Shown here: in pieces, positions 1 to 9,497 of the stretch
Layout: each line of letters opens with the position of its first letter
Position numbering within the stretch: the stretch's first letter is position 1
NCBI RefSeq assembly: GCF_020567425.1
Contig: NZ_JAJCVJ010000001.1
Span: 310,001 to 374,000, forward strand
Source: Salinirubrum litoreum
GTDB taxonomy: Archaea > Halobacteriota > Halobacteria > Halobacteriales > Haloferacaceae
Reading direction: 5' to 3'
DNA: 64,000 bases
Made by a program: the position numbers and the translations under genes
Notes under the pieces: generated by a model
What the model was told of the DNA's origin: nothing
Database searches by the model: none
Seen by the model: the letters and a program-made list of their open reading frames with translations, nothing else

Positions 1-1664
1 CGCTGTGGACCCAGCCGCGACTCGATGCTCGTCACGAGTTCCTCGCGGATGTAGTCCAGCGGCGGGTTGGTGACCTGCGCGAACAGTTGCTTGAAGTACG
101 TGAACAGTGGGCGGTTGAAGTCCGAGAGCACCGACAGCGGCGTGTCGTCGCCCATCGACCCGACCGGATCCTTCCCCTGACGGGCCATCGGTTCGATGAG
201 GTGGTTCAGTTGGTCCTCGGTGTAGCCGAAGGCGGCCTGCTGTGCCCGGAGGTGGTCGACCGACTCGCGCGGCGCGAGGTCGTCGGTGTCGGCCACGTCG
301 TCGAGGTGTCGCTGCTCCTCAGCGACCCACTCGCCGTACCGGTCTGCGACGAGCGACTCGAAGACCTCCTCGTCCGGGATGACGCGACCCTCCTCGGGGT
401 CGGCGACGAACAACTGGCCGGGCTGGAGTCGACCGCGTTCCTCGATGTCTGCCGGGTCGGTGTCGAGCGCGCCGACCTCGCTGGCCATGACCAGCGTGTT
501 GTCGGTCGTCACGTCGTAGCGACACGGTCGGAGACCGTTGCGGTCCAGCACTGCGGCGATCTTGTCGCCGTCCGTGGCGGCGACGAGGGCGGGACCGTCC
601 CACGGTTCCACGAGGCTGGCGTGGTAGTCGTACCAGTCCTTCCGGGCGGGGTCCATCCGGTCGTCGCCCTCGAAGGCTTCGGGGATCAGCATCCGGAGCG
701 CGTGCGGCAGGTCGCGGCCGCCCTGCAGGAGCAGTTCGAGCACGTTGTCGACGACCGCCGTGTCGGACTGGTCGCCGGTCGTCACGGGTTTGATGCTCTC
801 GACGTCGTCGTCGGTCCACTCCGGCGCGTCGAAGGCGTCGCCCGGATCGGCCAGATCGGTCTCGCGGGCGCGCATCCAGTTGACGTTCCCCTGGATCGTG
901 TTGATCTCGCCGTTGTGGATGATGTTCCGGTAGGGGTGTGCGAGGTGCCACGCGCCGAGCGTGTTCGTCGAGAAGCGTGCGTGGACGAGCGTCAGCGTGG
1001 TCTCCATGCGTTCGTCCGACAGGTCGGGGTAGTACGCCGGCAGTTGCTCGGCCTTCAGCAGGCCCTTGTAGACCAGTCGTTTGCGGTCCAGCGAGCAGAC
1101 GTAGAAGCGGTCGGCACCCGCCGAGTCGAGTTCGCCGATGGCGTTCTCTGCGGCCCGGCGGCCGACGAACAGCGCACGGTCGAACTCGGCGTCGGTCATC
1201 CCCTCGGCCGGTCTCACGAACGGTTGCCAGACGTCGGGTTCGGCCGACAGCGCGGTCTCGCCGAGCGACGAGTTGTCCGTCGGGACGTCGCGCCAGTGGA
1301 ACACGTCGAGACCGTGTTCCGCCAGTTCGTTCTCGAAGATGGTGACGAGGCCCTGCCGGGCGGCGTCGTCCTGCGGCATGAACACCGACCCGACGGCGTA
1401 GGTGTCGGGCAGGTCGGCGTCGAGGACGCCCGCGAAGAAGCGGTCGGGGCGCTGGAGCATGATGCCGGCACCGTCGCCGGTGGCTTCCTCGGCACCGGTG
1501 GTGCCACGGTGTTCGAGGTTCTCCAGCAGGTCCAGTCCGTCGCGTACTACGTCGTGGGTTCGGCCGCCGTCGAGGTCGATGACGGCACCGACCCCGCAGT
1601 TCGACCGCTCGTCGGCCGGGTCCGCCAACCCGTCCGCACGGGTGTCTCTCTGTGGCTTGGTCAT
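1..1664 (-). CDS. gltB: Glutamate synthase large subunit, 5' part (3' end outside window)
   Basis: About 554 residues are present; the gene runs off the left edge, so this is under half of a typical 1500-residue enzyme. Family role: makes two glutamates from glutamine and 2-oxoglutarate in nitrogen assimilation. Seen: a short propeptide-like leader, then SNCGVGAVIDLDGG with Cys23 in the position of the class II amidotransferase nucleophile, HRGTTGAEE, and a glutamine amidotransferase core with VHARFSTNT and NGEINTIQGN. The sequence then enters the central domain. The start is the ATG at 1662-1664; the AT-rich run just upstream (about 1683-1740) fits a promoter. The next gene, proS, lies about 290 bp away on the same strand; nothing recognisable lies between. 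Confidence 0.95.
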   Translation of the reverse strand, partial: MTKPQRDTRADGLADPADERSNCGVGAVIDLDGGRTHDVVRDGLDLLENLEHRGTTGAEEATGDGAGIMLQRPDRFFAGVLDADLPDTYAVGSVFMPQDDAARQGLVTIFENELAEHGLDVFHWRDVPTDNSSLGETALSAEPDVWQPFVRPAEGMTDAEFDRALFVGRRAAENAIGELDSAGADRFYVCSLDRKRLVYKGLLKAEQLPAYYPDLSDERMETTLTLVHARFSTNTLGAWHLAHPYRNIIHNGEINTIQGNVNWMRARETDLADPGDAFDAPEWTDDDVESIKPVTTGDQSDTAVVDNVLELLLQGGRDLPHALRMLIPEAFEGDDRMDPARKDWYDYHASLVEPWDGPALVAATDGDKIAAVLDRNGLRPCRYDVTTDNTLVMASEVGALDTDPADIEERGRLQPGQLFVADPEEGRVIPDEEVFESLVADRYGEWVAEEQRHLDDVADTDDLAPRESVDHLRAQQAAFGYTEDQLNHLIEPMARQGKDPVGSMGDDTPLSVLSDFNRPLFTYFKQLFAQVTNPPLDYIREELVTSIESRLGPQ

Positions 1665-1957
1665 ACGGAAGCGGTAGAAGTTTTCCCTTAAGAGGGCTTC
1701 CCTGATAGGATAAGGGTGCAATAAGCACACATAAGGGGATATTAGGTGTTCATATCTGCCGAGATTGACACTCGACGTTCGTCGAAAACCGTGAGGGATT
1801 CCCGCGTGGTTTCGGGCGATCGTTCACTACTGTCGCCAGCCGACGGTCCCGCCGGTCGACCGTCGACCCCGTTCCTCGTCGACTCGTCGCTGGCGCTCGT
1901 CGCCGACTCGCGGCGGGTGGTGTGTCGCAGACCTCGGAAAGCAGATGTGTCGCCGAC

Positions 1958-3439
1958 TCAGTACGACTTGGCGAAGTACGCGGTCGTCTCGGCGGCCTCG
2001 CCACAGACGGCACAGTCGCAGTCACCCTCCAGGACGGCGGGGTGGTGTTTCTCGTCGTCGCCCTCGAAGGGCACCATCACGATCTCGGCGGCGATCTGGT
2101 CTTTGATCTCCGTCTCGCAGTCCTCGTCGCCACACCACGGGGCCTTGACGTAGCCGCCGTGTTGGCCGATGGTGCCGAGGATCTCGTTGCGGCCTTCGGC
2201 CTCGCGGACGTTCTCCGAGAGGTTCTCCTCGGCGGCCGCGTACAGTTTGGCGAAGACCTCGTCGAACTGGTCGTGGATCTCGTCGGTCACGTCGTCGCGG
2301 TCCAGCGTGACGCTCTCGCCGTCGGGGCGGTGGACCGCCGTGATCTCGCCGTCGTCGACCTCGTTGGGGCCGATCTCGAACCGCAGGGGGACGCCGCGAA
2401 GCTCCCACTCGTTGAACTTGAAGCCGGGGTTGCGCTCGTCGCGGGCGTCGAGTTCGACGCGGACGCCCTCGCTCTCGAGGTCCTCGGCGAGGTCCTCGGC
2501 GTACTCGAGCACCTCGTCTTTCGTGTCCTCCTGCCAGATTGGGACGACGACGACCTGTTCGGGCGCGATGGTGGGGGGCAGGACCAGCCCCTGGTCGTCC
2601 GAGTGGGTCATGATGAGCGCGCCGAGCGAGCGCCACGAGAAACCCCAGGAGGTCGTGTTGCAGACGCGCTCCTCCTCGTCGGTGTCGGCGTAGGTGAGGT
2701 CGAACGCCTCCGCGAAGGAGGTGCCGAGGTGGTGGCTGGTCGCGCCCTGCACCGACTTGCCGTCGGGCATCAGCGCCTCGACTGTCGTGGTCGTGTCCGC
2801 GCCGGGGAACTTGTCGTGGTCGGGTTTCTGCCCGCGGATGACGGGGATGGCGAGGACGTCCTCGTACACGTCCTCGTACTGATCGAGGCGGAGCATCGTC
2901 TCCTCCCACGCGCCCTCACTGGTGGCGTGGGCGGTGTGGCCCTCCTGCCAGAGGAACTCTTTCGTCCGGAAGAAGGGCTTCGTCTCGGTCGCCTCCCAGC
3001 GGACGACGGAGGCCCACTGGTTGACGCGCAGGGGGAGGTCGCGGTGGCTCCGGACCCACTGGCTCATGTAGGGGGCGATGATCGACTCGGAAGTGGGCCG
3101 GACTGCCAGTCGCTCTTCCAGTTCCTCGTGGCCGCCGTGGGTGACCCACGCGACTTCGGGGTCGAACCCTTCCACGATGTCCTTCTCGCGTTCGAGGTAG
3201 CTCTCGGGGATGAACAGGGGGAAGTAGGCGTTCTGGACGCCGGTGTCCTTGAACCGGGCGTCGAGTTCGCCCTGCAGTCGCTCCCACAGCGCGTAGCCTC
3301 GGGGGCGGGTGACGATGAACCCGGACATCCCCTCGGGCCCGTAGTTCGCGAGGCCCGCCTTCTTCACGACCTCGGCGTACCACTCGCCGGTGTTGTACTC
3401 CTTCGACTCGGTGATCCCGAGTTCCTGCGCGTCGGTCAT
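1958..3439 (-). CDS. proS: Prolyl-tRNA synthetase
   Basis: 493 residues, the short archaeal/eukaryotic-type class II enzyme without the bacterial editing insert. It charges tRNA-Pro with proline in the cytoplasm. Seen: N-terminal KEYNTGEWYAEVVKKAGL, the class II core with RPRGYALWERLQ, RPTSE, NQWASVVRWE, FFRTKEFLWQEGHTAHA and WGFSWRSLGALIMTHSDDQGL. An anticodon-binding domain follows, then a C-terminal zinc-type domain with clustered cysteines (CGDEDC, CDCAVCG) ending in AKSY. A TATA-like element at 3463-3471 lies about 27 bp from the ATG at 3437-3439, which supports this start and a nearly leaderless mRNA. Confidence 0.97.
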   Translation of the reverse strand: MTDAQELGITESKEYNTGEWYAEVVKKAGLANYGPEGMSGFIVTRPRGYALWERLQGELDARFKDTGVQNAYFPLFIPESYLEREKDIVEGFDPEVAWVTHGGHEELEERLAVRPTSESIIAPYMSQWVRSHRDLPLRVNQWASVVRWEATETKPFFRTKEFLWQEGHTAHATSEGAWEETMLRLDQYEDVYEDVLAIPVIRGQKPDHDKFPGADTTTTVEALMPDGKSVQGATSHHLGTSFAEAFDLTYADTDEEERVCNTTSWGFSWRSLGALIMTHSDDQGLVLPPTIAPEQVVVVPIWQEDTKDEVLEYAEDLAEDLESEGVRVELDARDERNPGFKFNEWELRGVPLRFEIGPNEVDDGEITAVHRPDGESVTLDRDDVTDEIHDQFDEVFAKLYAAAEENLSENVREAEGRNEILGTIGQHGGYVKAPWCGDEDCETEIKDQIAAEIVMVPFEGDDEKHHPAVLEGDCDCAVCGEAAETTAYFAKSY

Positions 3440-3462
3440 TACTCTCCGATACCGCCACGGAG

Positions 3463-3471
3463 TTCTTAAAC
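3463..3471 (-). promoter_or_regulatory. TATA element of proS
   Basis: On the minus strand this reads GTTTAAGAA, centred about 27 bp upstream of the proS ATG. That is the spacing expected for an archaeal TATA box driving a leaderless transcript. Confidence 0.5.
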
Positions 3472-3616
3472 GAACCGAAGGTGTGCTACCGTGTCTGGTG
3501 CGTCCGCGCCGCGCGCACCGACGACGATCGGCGGCGGTCGGCCGGTTCCCTCTCCCGGAGAATCAAGCCGCCACTACATGGTCGTGGCCGCCGTACTCGA
3601 CGGTGGAGGCATAGAT

Positions 3617-4120
3617 ATGGAGATAGACCGTCTCGACGAGTCCGAGAACCGCACGACGACAGCACCGACACGGCGGATCGAACTGTGGCTCCAGCCGACG
3701 CCGGGCGGCCGGAGCTACGACGACGCGGTGACGCGACTCGCGGGGTTGTCGCTCCGTGGCGTGATCGACGAGTTCGCCGTCGAGACGTGGGGGAAGGGGA
3801 TCGACCTCTCGACCGACGACCTGCGTGACGAGCACGAACAGCGCGTCAGGGAGCGCGTGGCGACGTTCAAGCAGTGGGCACGAGAACACGACGCTCGGAT
3901 CCCGGACTTCGAGGAGCGTCGGGTCGTCGGCGAGGGGCGGATGGGCCGGGAGTACGTCGTCCAGTCGCTCCCGTCGGCACTCCTCGCGGAGTTCGAGGGT
4001 GAGGCGGTGGCCACCGTCACGCCCTGCACCGCCGGCACCGACTGCATCACCCGACGACTCGACGCGCTGGCCGAGGGTGACGCGACGTTCGGTGTCCCGG
4101 ACGAGCGACTGACCGCGTAG
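3617..4120 (+). CDS. Hypothetical haloarchaeal protein, HTH-domain-like
   Basis: 167 residues from the ATG at 3617; the frame is open further upstream, but that part reads as low-quality Arg/Pro/Gly sequence. Seen: an N-terminal beta-type stretch RRIELWLQPTPGG, a helical middle with TFKQWAREHD, and a C-terminal half with two cysteines (VTPCTAGTDC) followed by ITRRLDALAEGD. It resembles small haloarchaeal proteins labelled HTH-domain proteins, but no helix-turn-helix is clear by eye. It stands alone between proS and a convergent hypothetical gene. Function unknown. Confidence 0.75.
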   Translation: MEIDRLDESENRTTTAPTRRIELWLQPTPGGRSYDDAVTRLAGLSLRGVIDEFAVETWGKGIDLSTDDLRDEHEQRVRERVATFKQWAREHDARIPDFEERRVVGEGRMGREYVVQSLPSALLAEFEGEAVATVTPCTAGTDCITRRLDALAEGDATFGVPDERLTA

Positions 4121-4146
4121 CAACCGCGCCTTCACTCGCTTTCTCG

Positions 4147-4638
4147 TCACTCGTCTCTCTCTGTCGAGACCGCGAACGGACTCGGCTCGTCCTGCCAGTC
4201 CCACCCCGGCAGTCGGGTCTGGAGGCCGGCCGCGACCGCCGCGTCCAGGTCGTCCACACCGGCCGGTCCGTCGCTGTGGGTGTGGAGGTCGGCGTAGTGG
4301 AACGTCGCCTGTGCGAGCAGTGCGAGTGGTTGGCCGCCGGCGATGGTCGCGGCGAGTTCCCGGCCGAGGACCTCGTCCACGACGAAGCCGGGGTAGTCGT
4401 CGGTCACGTCCAACTCCTTCAGGAGGGCGACGTAGCCCGCGACGTTGACCGCGACCGCACCGTCGGCGAACACCGCGTCGATCTCGTCGCGGACCTGTGC
4501 GGTGGTGACCGGATCGACCTCGACGCCGAACAGTTCGCCGAGTCCGGTTCTCGTCTCGGTGATCGTCTCCGCGATGGCGGGCGCTCTGTCGTGGAACCAA
4601 TCGTACTCGTCGCGGACGCGGTCCGGGGTGAGTCTCAT
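4147..4638 (-). CDS. Hypothetical acidic helical protein
   Basis: 163 residues from the ATG at 4636-4638 (MRLTPDRVRDEYDWF). It is mostly amphipathic helix, with no membrane segment and no cysteine pair. It ends with a Trp-rich segment LPGWDWQDEPSPFAVS. A HADLHTHSDG-like string (residues YADLHTHSDG) recalls a metal-binding HxH, but the rest does not look like a PHP phosphoesterase, so I make no functional call. It is divergent from fttA and convergent with the gene at 3617. Confidence 0.7.
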   Translation of the reverse strand: MRLTPDRVRDEYDWFHDRAPAIAETITETRTGLGELFGVEVDPVTTAQVRDEIDAVFADGAVAVNVAGYVALLKELDVTDDYPGFVVDEVLGRELAATIAGGQPLALLAQATFHYADLHTHSDGPAGVDDLDAAVAAGLQTRLPGWDWQDEPSPFAVSTERDE

Positions 4639-4985
4639 ACTGTGGTCGTCGTCACCGGGAGAGGAAAAGGCACCTTCCACCCGAGTCGCCGGCCGCCGCC
4701 GAGGACCCCCTCCGATCTGAACGGACCGTTCTCCGTCGCCGAGAGCCCGGGAGACGCGCACTCGTGCACCAACCGTCTCCCCGTTCCCCGCCGTCGGTTT
4801 GCGAAGGCTTTTATAATCGGGAGGTGATACGACCGACTAAGCGGGTTTTCACTGCCTCTTCCCGCAGTACCACACTACACGATTGGTTATCCGGCACCGC
4901 ACGAACACTGGTCTCGACTGCCGACGGTGGTCGAGAGACTGGCAGTGGACCCGAGAGCCCATACGGACGGGACGGATACGCAGAT
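4639..4985. promoter_or_regulatory. Divergent intergenic region with long fttA leader
   Basis: 347 bp without a gene. A good TATA box (CTTTTATAATC, 4808-4818) faces fttA but lies about 170 bp before its ATG, so the transcript would carry a leader of about 150 nt. Right after the TATA box is GGAGGTGAT (4820-4828), a perfect Shine-Dalgarno-like string with no start codon at a suitable distance. No conserved RNA fold is recognised by eye. Confidence 0.4.
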
Positions 4986-6917
4986 ATGAGTTCAGTAGAT
5001 CAGCAACTCGAAGAACTGAAAGGAGAGATCGAAGCGGAACTACCGGCGGACATCAGTATCTCGGACGTGAAGTACGAGGGTCCGGAACTCGTCGTCTACA
5101 CCCGGCACCCGAAGAAGTTCGCCCGCAACGGCGACCTCATCCGGAAACTGGCGAGCAAACTCCGGAAACGAATCACGGTCCGCCCGGACCCCGAGTCTCT
5201 GTCTGACCCCCGCGAAGCGAAAGAACGCATCCGCGAGGTGATCCCCGAGGAGGCCGGCGTCACCGACCTCGACTTCCACGCCGACACCGGCGAAGTCGTC
5301 ATCGAGGCCGCGAAACCCGGCATGGTGATCGGGCGACACGGCTCGACGCTCCGGGAGATCACCCAGGAGGTCGGCTGGACACCCGAAGTCGTCCGGACGC
5401 CGCCGATCGAGTCCTCGACGGTCTCGAACGTCCGGAACTTCCTGAAGCAGGAACGCGACGACCGACGAGACATCCTCGAACGCGTCGGCCGCCAGATCCA
5501 CCGCGAGGAGATGGCGAACGACCAGTGGGTCCGCATCTCGACGCTCGGGTGCTGTCGCGAGGTCGGACGCGCCTCCTTCATCCTCTCGACCGCCGAGACG
5601 CGCATCCTGATCGACTGCGGCGACAAGCCCGGCGCGGAGGGCGAGGTCCCGTACCTCCAGGTGCCCGAAGCACTCGGCTCCGGCGCGAACTCGCTCGACG
5701 CCGTGGTCCTCACGCACGCGCACCTCGACCACTCGGCGCTCATCCCACTCCTGTTCAAGTACGGCTACGACGGTCCCATCTACACCACGGAACCGACGCG
5801 GGACCTGATGGGTCTGCTGACGCTCGACTACCTCGACGTGGCCGCGAAGGAGGGCCGGACGCCGCCGTACGACTCCGAGATGGTGCGGGAGGCGATCAAA
5901 CACACCATCCCGCTCGAATACGGCGACGTGACCGACATCGCGCCGGACGTGAAGCTCACCTTCCACAACGCGGGGCACATCCTCGGTTCGGCCGTCTCGC
6001 ACTTCCACATCGGCGACGGCCTCTACAACGTCGCCTTCTCGGGTGACATCCACTACAAGGACACCCGCCTGTTCAACGGCGCGGTCAACGACTTCCCGCG
6101 CGTCGAGACGCTCGTGCTCGAATCGACCTACGGCGGTCGGAACGACTACCAGACCGATCAGGAGGACTCGGAACGCAAGTTGGTCGAGGTCATCAACGAG
6201 ACCCACGACAAGGGCGGGAAGGTCGTCATTCCGGCGTTCGCCGTCGGGCGGTCACAGGAGATCATGCTCGTCCTCGAAGAGGCGATGCGCTCCGGGAAGA
6301 TCCCGGAGATGCCGGTCCACCTCGACGGGATGATCTGGGAGGCGACCGCCATCCACACGACGTATCCGGAGTACCTGCGCGACGACCTCCGGGACCGCAT
6401 CTTCCACGAGGACGAGAACCCGTTCCTCGCGCCGCAGTTCAACCACATCGACGGCGGCGAAGACGAGCGACAGGAGGTCACCGACGACGGCCCGGCGATC
6501 ATCCTCTCGACCTCCGGGATGGTCACCGGGGGGCCGATCATGTCGTGGCTCCGCCACCTCGGGAGCGACCCGGACTCGCGACTCGTCTTCGTCGGCTACC
6601 AGGCTCAGGGGACGCTCGGCCGCCGTATCCAGAACGGCTGGGACGAGATTCCGATCAACGACCGCGACTCTCGGAACTCCGGTCGGTCGAGTACGCTGAC
6701 GCTGAAGATGGACGTCGAGACGGTCGACGGCTTCTCCGGGCACGCCGACCGGCAGGGGCTGGAAGACTTCGTCCGCACGATGAACCCACGCCCCGAGAAG
6801 GTGCTGTGTGTCCACGGCGACGAACGCTCGGTGCAGGACCTCTCCTCGGCGCTGTACCACGACTTCAACATGCGGACGTTCGCGCCGAAGAACCTGGAGA
6901 CGTTCCGGTTCAAGTGA
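4986..6917 (+). CDS. fttA: FttA / aCPSF1 beta-CASP ribonuclease, transcription termination factor
   Basis: 643 residues, the normal length. Family role: aCPSF1/FttA is the archaeal homologue of CPSF73; it cleaves nascent RNA and ends transcription. Domains in order: N-terminal KH pair (about 1-170, with GMVIGRHGS near residue 113), metallo-beta-lactamase (THAHLDHSA near 242, NAGHILGSA near 330, FSGDIHY near 350), beta-CASP segment (FAVGRSQE, STSGMVTGGP), and C-terminal FSGHADRQG and CVHGDE. All metal ligands are present. The start is the ATG at 4986 (MSSVDQQLEELKG); the open frame upstream is not protein-like. Confidence 0.97.
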   Translation: MSSVDQQLEELKGEIEAELPADISISDVKYEGPELVVYTRHPKKFARNGDLIRKLASKLRKRITVRPDPESLSDPREAKERIREVIPEEAGVTDLDFHADTGEVVIEAAKPGMVIGRHGSTLREITQEVGWTPEVVRTPPIESSTVSNVRNFLKQERDDRRDILERVGRQIHREEMANDQWVRISTLGCCREVGRASFILSTAETRILIDCGDKPGAEGEVPYLQVPEALGSGANSLDAVVLTHAHLDHSALIPLLFKYGYDGPIYTTEPTRDLMGLLTLDYLDVAAKEGRTPPYDSEMVREAIKHTIPLEYGDVTDIAPDVKLTFHNAGHILGSAVSHFHIGDGLYNVAFSGDIHYKDTRLFNGAVNDFPRVETLVLESTYGGRNDYQTDQEDSERKLVEVINETHDKGGKVVIPAFAVGRSQEIMLVLEEAMRSGKIPEMPVHLDGMIWEATAIHTTYPEYLRDDLRDRIFHEDENPFLAPQFNHIDGGEDERQEVTDDGPAIILSTSGMVTGGPIMSWLRHLGSDPDSRLVFVGYQAQGTLGRRIQNGWDEIPINDRDSRNSGRSSTLTLKMDVETVDGFSGHADRQGLEDFVRTMNPRPEKVLCVHGDERSVQDLSSALYHDFNMRTFAPKNLETFRFK

Positions 6918-6954
6918 CCGACCCGCTCCGGTGAGGTCCGTCTGCGGACTGTCC

Positions 6955-9495
6955 CTACGGCCACTCGTCACCGCCGCCGGAGCCACCGTCGAGTCGGTCG
7001 GCCGGCAATTCCAGCCCCGCTTCGAGCGCCCGTCGCACCTCGTCGCTCGTCGACTCACCCGGCGAGAGCGACCGCCTCGGATCGGTGTCGTGGCCGTCTC
7101 GGCCGCCGCCGCGCCCCGGCGTATCGGCCAGAACCGTCCGGGGGTCGACGCCGTCGGGCCACCTGTCCGGACCGGTCCCGTCGACGCGACCGGTCCAGCC
7201 CCGCAGGTCCTGCCAGCGCGTGAGTTCGCGTTCGGGGCGACACTGTTCGATCTCCCGGCGCTGTTCGGCGGCGACGTTCGGCGGTCGGCCGCCCTCCGTC
7301 TCCCGGTCCCGGACCACGACCCCCTCAGTCCGGCGGAACGTCAGATCGCGGTTGTCCTCGACCTCGACCGCGAGGCTGCCGGCCACCGCCTCGTCGCCCT
7401 CCGGTCGGAGCGTGCAGGTCGCCCCGTCCACCTCGTGGTGGACTTCGGTGCCGCCCACCGTCACGAAGCCGGTGCCCGAGATCGGCGTCCCGGCCAGCGA
7501 CCAGTCGAACGAGAGCGGCCACGCGAGTCGGGTCGTCGACGCGGTCGCCTCGACCCGGTAGGCGCGGTCGTAGACGGTGTACTCTGCGGACCGATGGGTC
7601 GTCGTCACCTCCGGTCCCCGAGGCCCACCGGGAGTACACTCGATCTCGGTCCAGTGTTCGACGCCGGTCTCGACCTGTTCCTCCTCGATCACGGTCGAGT
7701 CGACCGCGAGTCGGAGATTTGCTGTCGGTCGCTGGTACGTGTAGTACTGCAGGTGGAGTCGGCCACCCGACGCGTGGGCGGCACACTTCGCGTACCGACC
7801 CTCGGAGGTGAAGGTGCCGAACAGGAGGCTGTGCTGACCGACGAACGGCACGTCGGGGAAGAACAGGTCACCCTCGGGGATCGGGTCGTCGTCCCACTGG
7901 CGGTCCCGGAGTGAGTCGAGAGCCACGACGTCCGTCGTCTCGAAGGCACCCCAGCCCTCGCTGTCGATCCCGAGGACGGTCACTTCTGCGCCGTGGTGTG
8001 GCGCGAGCACGTCACGCCCGAGTGGGCTGTCCTCCGGATCGCCCCAGCGCAGGTCCACGTCGCGTCGGGCCACGAAGTCCTCTCCCGTCGTCTCGCCCGC
8101 GTCGAGGTCGATCCCTTCACCCGGCGAGAGGCGGACCGTCCCTGCCGCTTTCGGTGGGCAGTGCTGGTCGGGGAGGAGCGACCCGCCGGCGACCAGCGCC
8201 TCGCTGGTGAGGTCGAAGCTCTCGACGCTCATGCTCTCGAAGCGGTCGTCCAGCAGCGCGTGGAGTCGGTCGCTGGCCTCGACGGTGACCCCGCCCGCCG
8301 AGGAGAGCGCGTTCTCTGCGCCGTCCTCGACCAGATCGGGGAGCGTGTTGATCGCGAACTGGAGGCGTGGACTGAACCACGACGCGACGTCGACGTACCA
8401 CGGCACGTCGACCGTGATGTCCACGTCGCTCCTGGCGACGGTGAACAGCAGATCGCCCGCGTCGTACGTGACGTCGATCCGGACGTCCATATCGCCGGAG
8501 ATGTCCGCCGGGCCCCGTTCGGCCGAGAGACTGCCGTCGATCACGATGCCGCCGTCCTGCACGGTCACCGACAACGAGTCGAGGACGAACGACTCGGTCG
8601 TGCCGCCGGCAGAGAGGGACGTTCTCGTCGACGACGCGAGCCGGCACGGGTGCTCGAAGTCGCTCTCGGCGAGGTTCAGCCGATCGGCGATCCGGGGACA
8701 GACGACCTCGGAGAGCAGGAAGTCGGTCGAGACAGCGAGTGCGGCGGTGGTGCCCGCCGGCCGCCTGCAGGCTTCGAAGCCGTCGTGGCCCGTCGCGTCC
8801 TCGGTGAGGTCGGCCGCGAGCAGCAGGCATCTGGCCTCGCTGGTCGGGCCGTCGACGACCTCGACGGTGGCGTCGTCGGCGTCGACCGCGAGGGCGAGTT
8901 CGGTGGTCGGCAGGGCGGTCCCCGCCTCGGCCGTGACCCACTGTTCGACGCGCTCGGAGACGGTCGACGGCAGATTCCGGAGCCGGTTGACGACCGTCTG
9001 GTCGTGGTCGTCGACGGCGTGTTCGTAGATGTTCGCGTACAGTTGCCCGTCGGTCGAGAGATCCGAACGCGTCTCGGGACCGAACTCGACGCCGGCGGTC
9101 GCGTCCTCCGTCGCGAGGACGAGTCGGTAGCTGTCCCCCCGCTGTCGGAGTCGGACGGGCGCAGTGTAGGAGACTTCCCCACGCAGGTCCGCCTCTTTCC
9201 CGCGAATCGGCGTGTCCCGGCCACTGAACGGGACGTTGTAGCGCACGAACGACTCGTCGAACGGGACGACGAGGCGCACGCCGGGTTCGTTCTCGGGGCC
9301 GGCGTCGGTGACGAGACGGCTGCGTGGCGTGTCGTAGCGCATCTTCAGGTCGATGCTCGCCAGGCCGAACTGGTGCTCGCCGCCGGCGGGGAACTGCAGT
9401 TCGCCGGTGGCGAACCGACACGCCAGCAGATCGTCCAGTTCCGGTTCGCCGAGTTGGACCACCGCGTCCCAGCCGTCGGTGTCGTAAGGCGGCAT
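6955..9495 (-). CDS. Large beta-rich protein, possibly P47/OrfX-like TULIP protein
   Basis: 846 residues, no signal peptide or membrane segment. The N terminus, DTDGWDAVVQLGEPELDDLL, resembles the opening of P47/OrfX-type TULIP proteins (a GWD motif, then a hydrophobic strand and a helix). The middle alternates long beta strands with stretches such as DISGDMDVRIDVTYDAGDLLF and a buried helix PRLQFAINTLPDLVEDGAENAL, again TULIP-like. The last 150 residues are charged, Gly/Arg/Asp-rich and probably disordered. Its start lies just inside the end of the 135-residue gene upstream, so the two are one transcript. The family assignment is from memory of motifs and is tentative; the gene itself is secure. 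Confidence 0.8.
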   Translation of the reverse strand: MPPYDTDGWDAVVQLGEPELDDLLACRFATGELQFPAGGEHQFGLASIDLKMRYDTPRSRLVTDAGPENEPGVRLVVPFDESFVRYNVPFSGRDTPIRGKEADLRGEVSYTAPVRLRQRGDSYRLVLATEDATAGVEFGPETRSDLSTDGQLYANIYEHAVDDHDQTVVNRLRNLPSTVSERVEQWVTAEAGTALPTTELALAVDADDATVEVVDGPTSEARCLLLAADLTEDATGHDGFEACRRPAGTTAALAVSTDFLLSEVVCPRIADRLNLAESDFEHPCRLASSTRTSLSAGGTTESFVLDSLSVTVQDGGIVIDGSLSAERGPADISGDMDVRIDVTYDAGDLLFTVARSDVDITVDVPWYVDVASWFSPRLQFAINTLPDLVEDGAENALSSAGGVTVEASDRLHALLDDRFESMSVESFDLTSEALVAGGSLLPDQHCPPKAAGTVRLSPGEGIDLDAGETTGEDFVARRDVDLRWGDPEDSPLGRDVLAPHHGAEVTVLGIDSEGWGAFETTDVVALDSLRDRQWDDDPIPEGDLFFPDVPFVGQHSLLFGTFTSEGRYAKCAAHASGGRLHLQYYTYQRPTANLRLAVDSTVIEEEQVETGVEHWTEIECTPGGPRGPEVTTTHRSAEYTVYDRAYRVEATASTTRLAWPLSFDWSLAGTPISGTGFVTVGGTEVHHEVDGATCTLRPEGDEAVAGSLAVEVEDNRDLTFRRTEGVVVRDRETEGGRPPNVAAEQRREIEQCRPERELTRWQDLRGWTGRVDGTGPDRWPDGVDPRTVLADTPGRGGGRDGHDTDPRRSLSPGESTSDEVRRALEAGLELPADRLDGGSGGGDEWP

Positions 9496-9497
9496 CG

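Noticed and set aside
87-1691. Long plus-strand open frame opposite gltB
   Set aside because: It is the mirror of a clear glutamate synthase gene; Val/Arg-rich composition is typical of antisense frames in GC-rich genomes. The same holds for the long frames opposite proS, thrS, malic enzyme, fumC, FEN-1 and the carboxylase.
1665-1957. Possible small gene or RNA between gltB and proS
   Set aside because: Apart from the AT-rich gltB promoter, nothing looks coding or like a tRNA.
4764-4985. N-terminal extension of FttA
   Set aside because: Residues before MSSVDQQLEEL are not family-like; normal aCPSF1 length is obtained from 4986.
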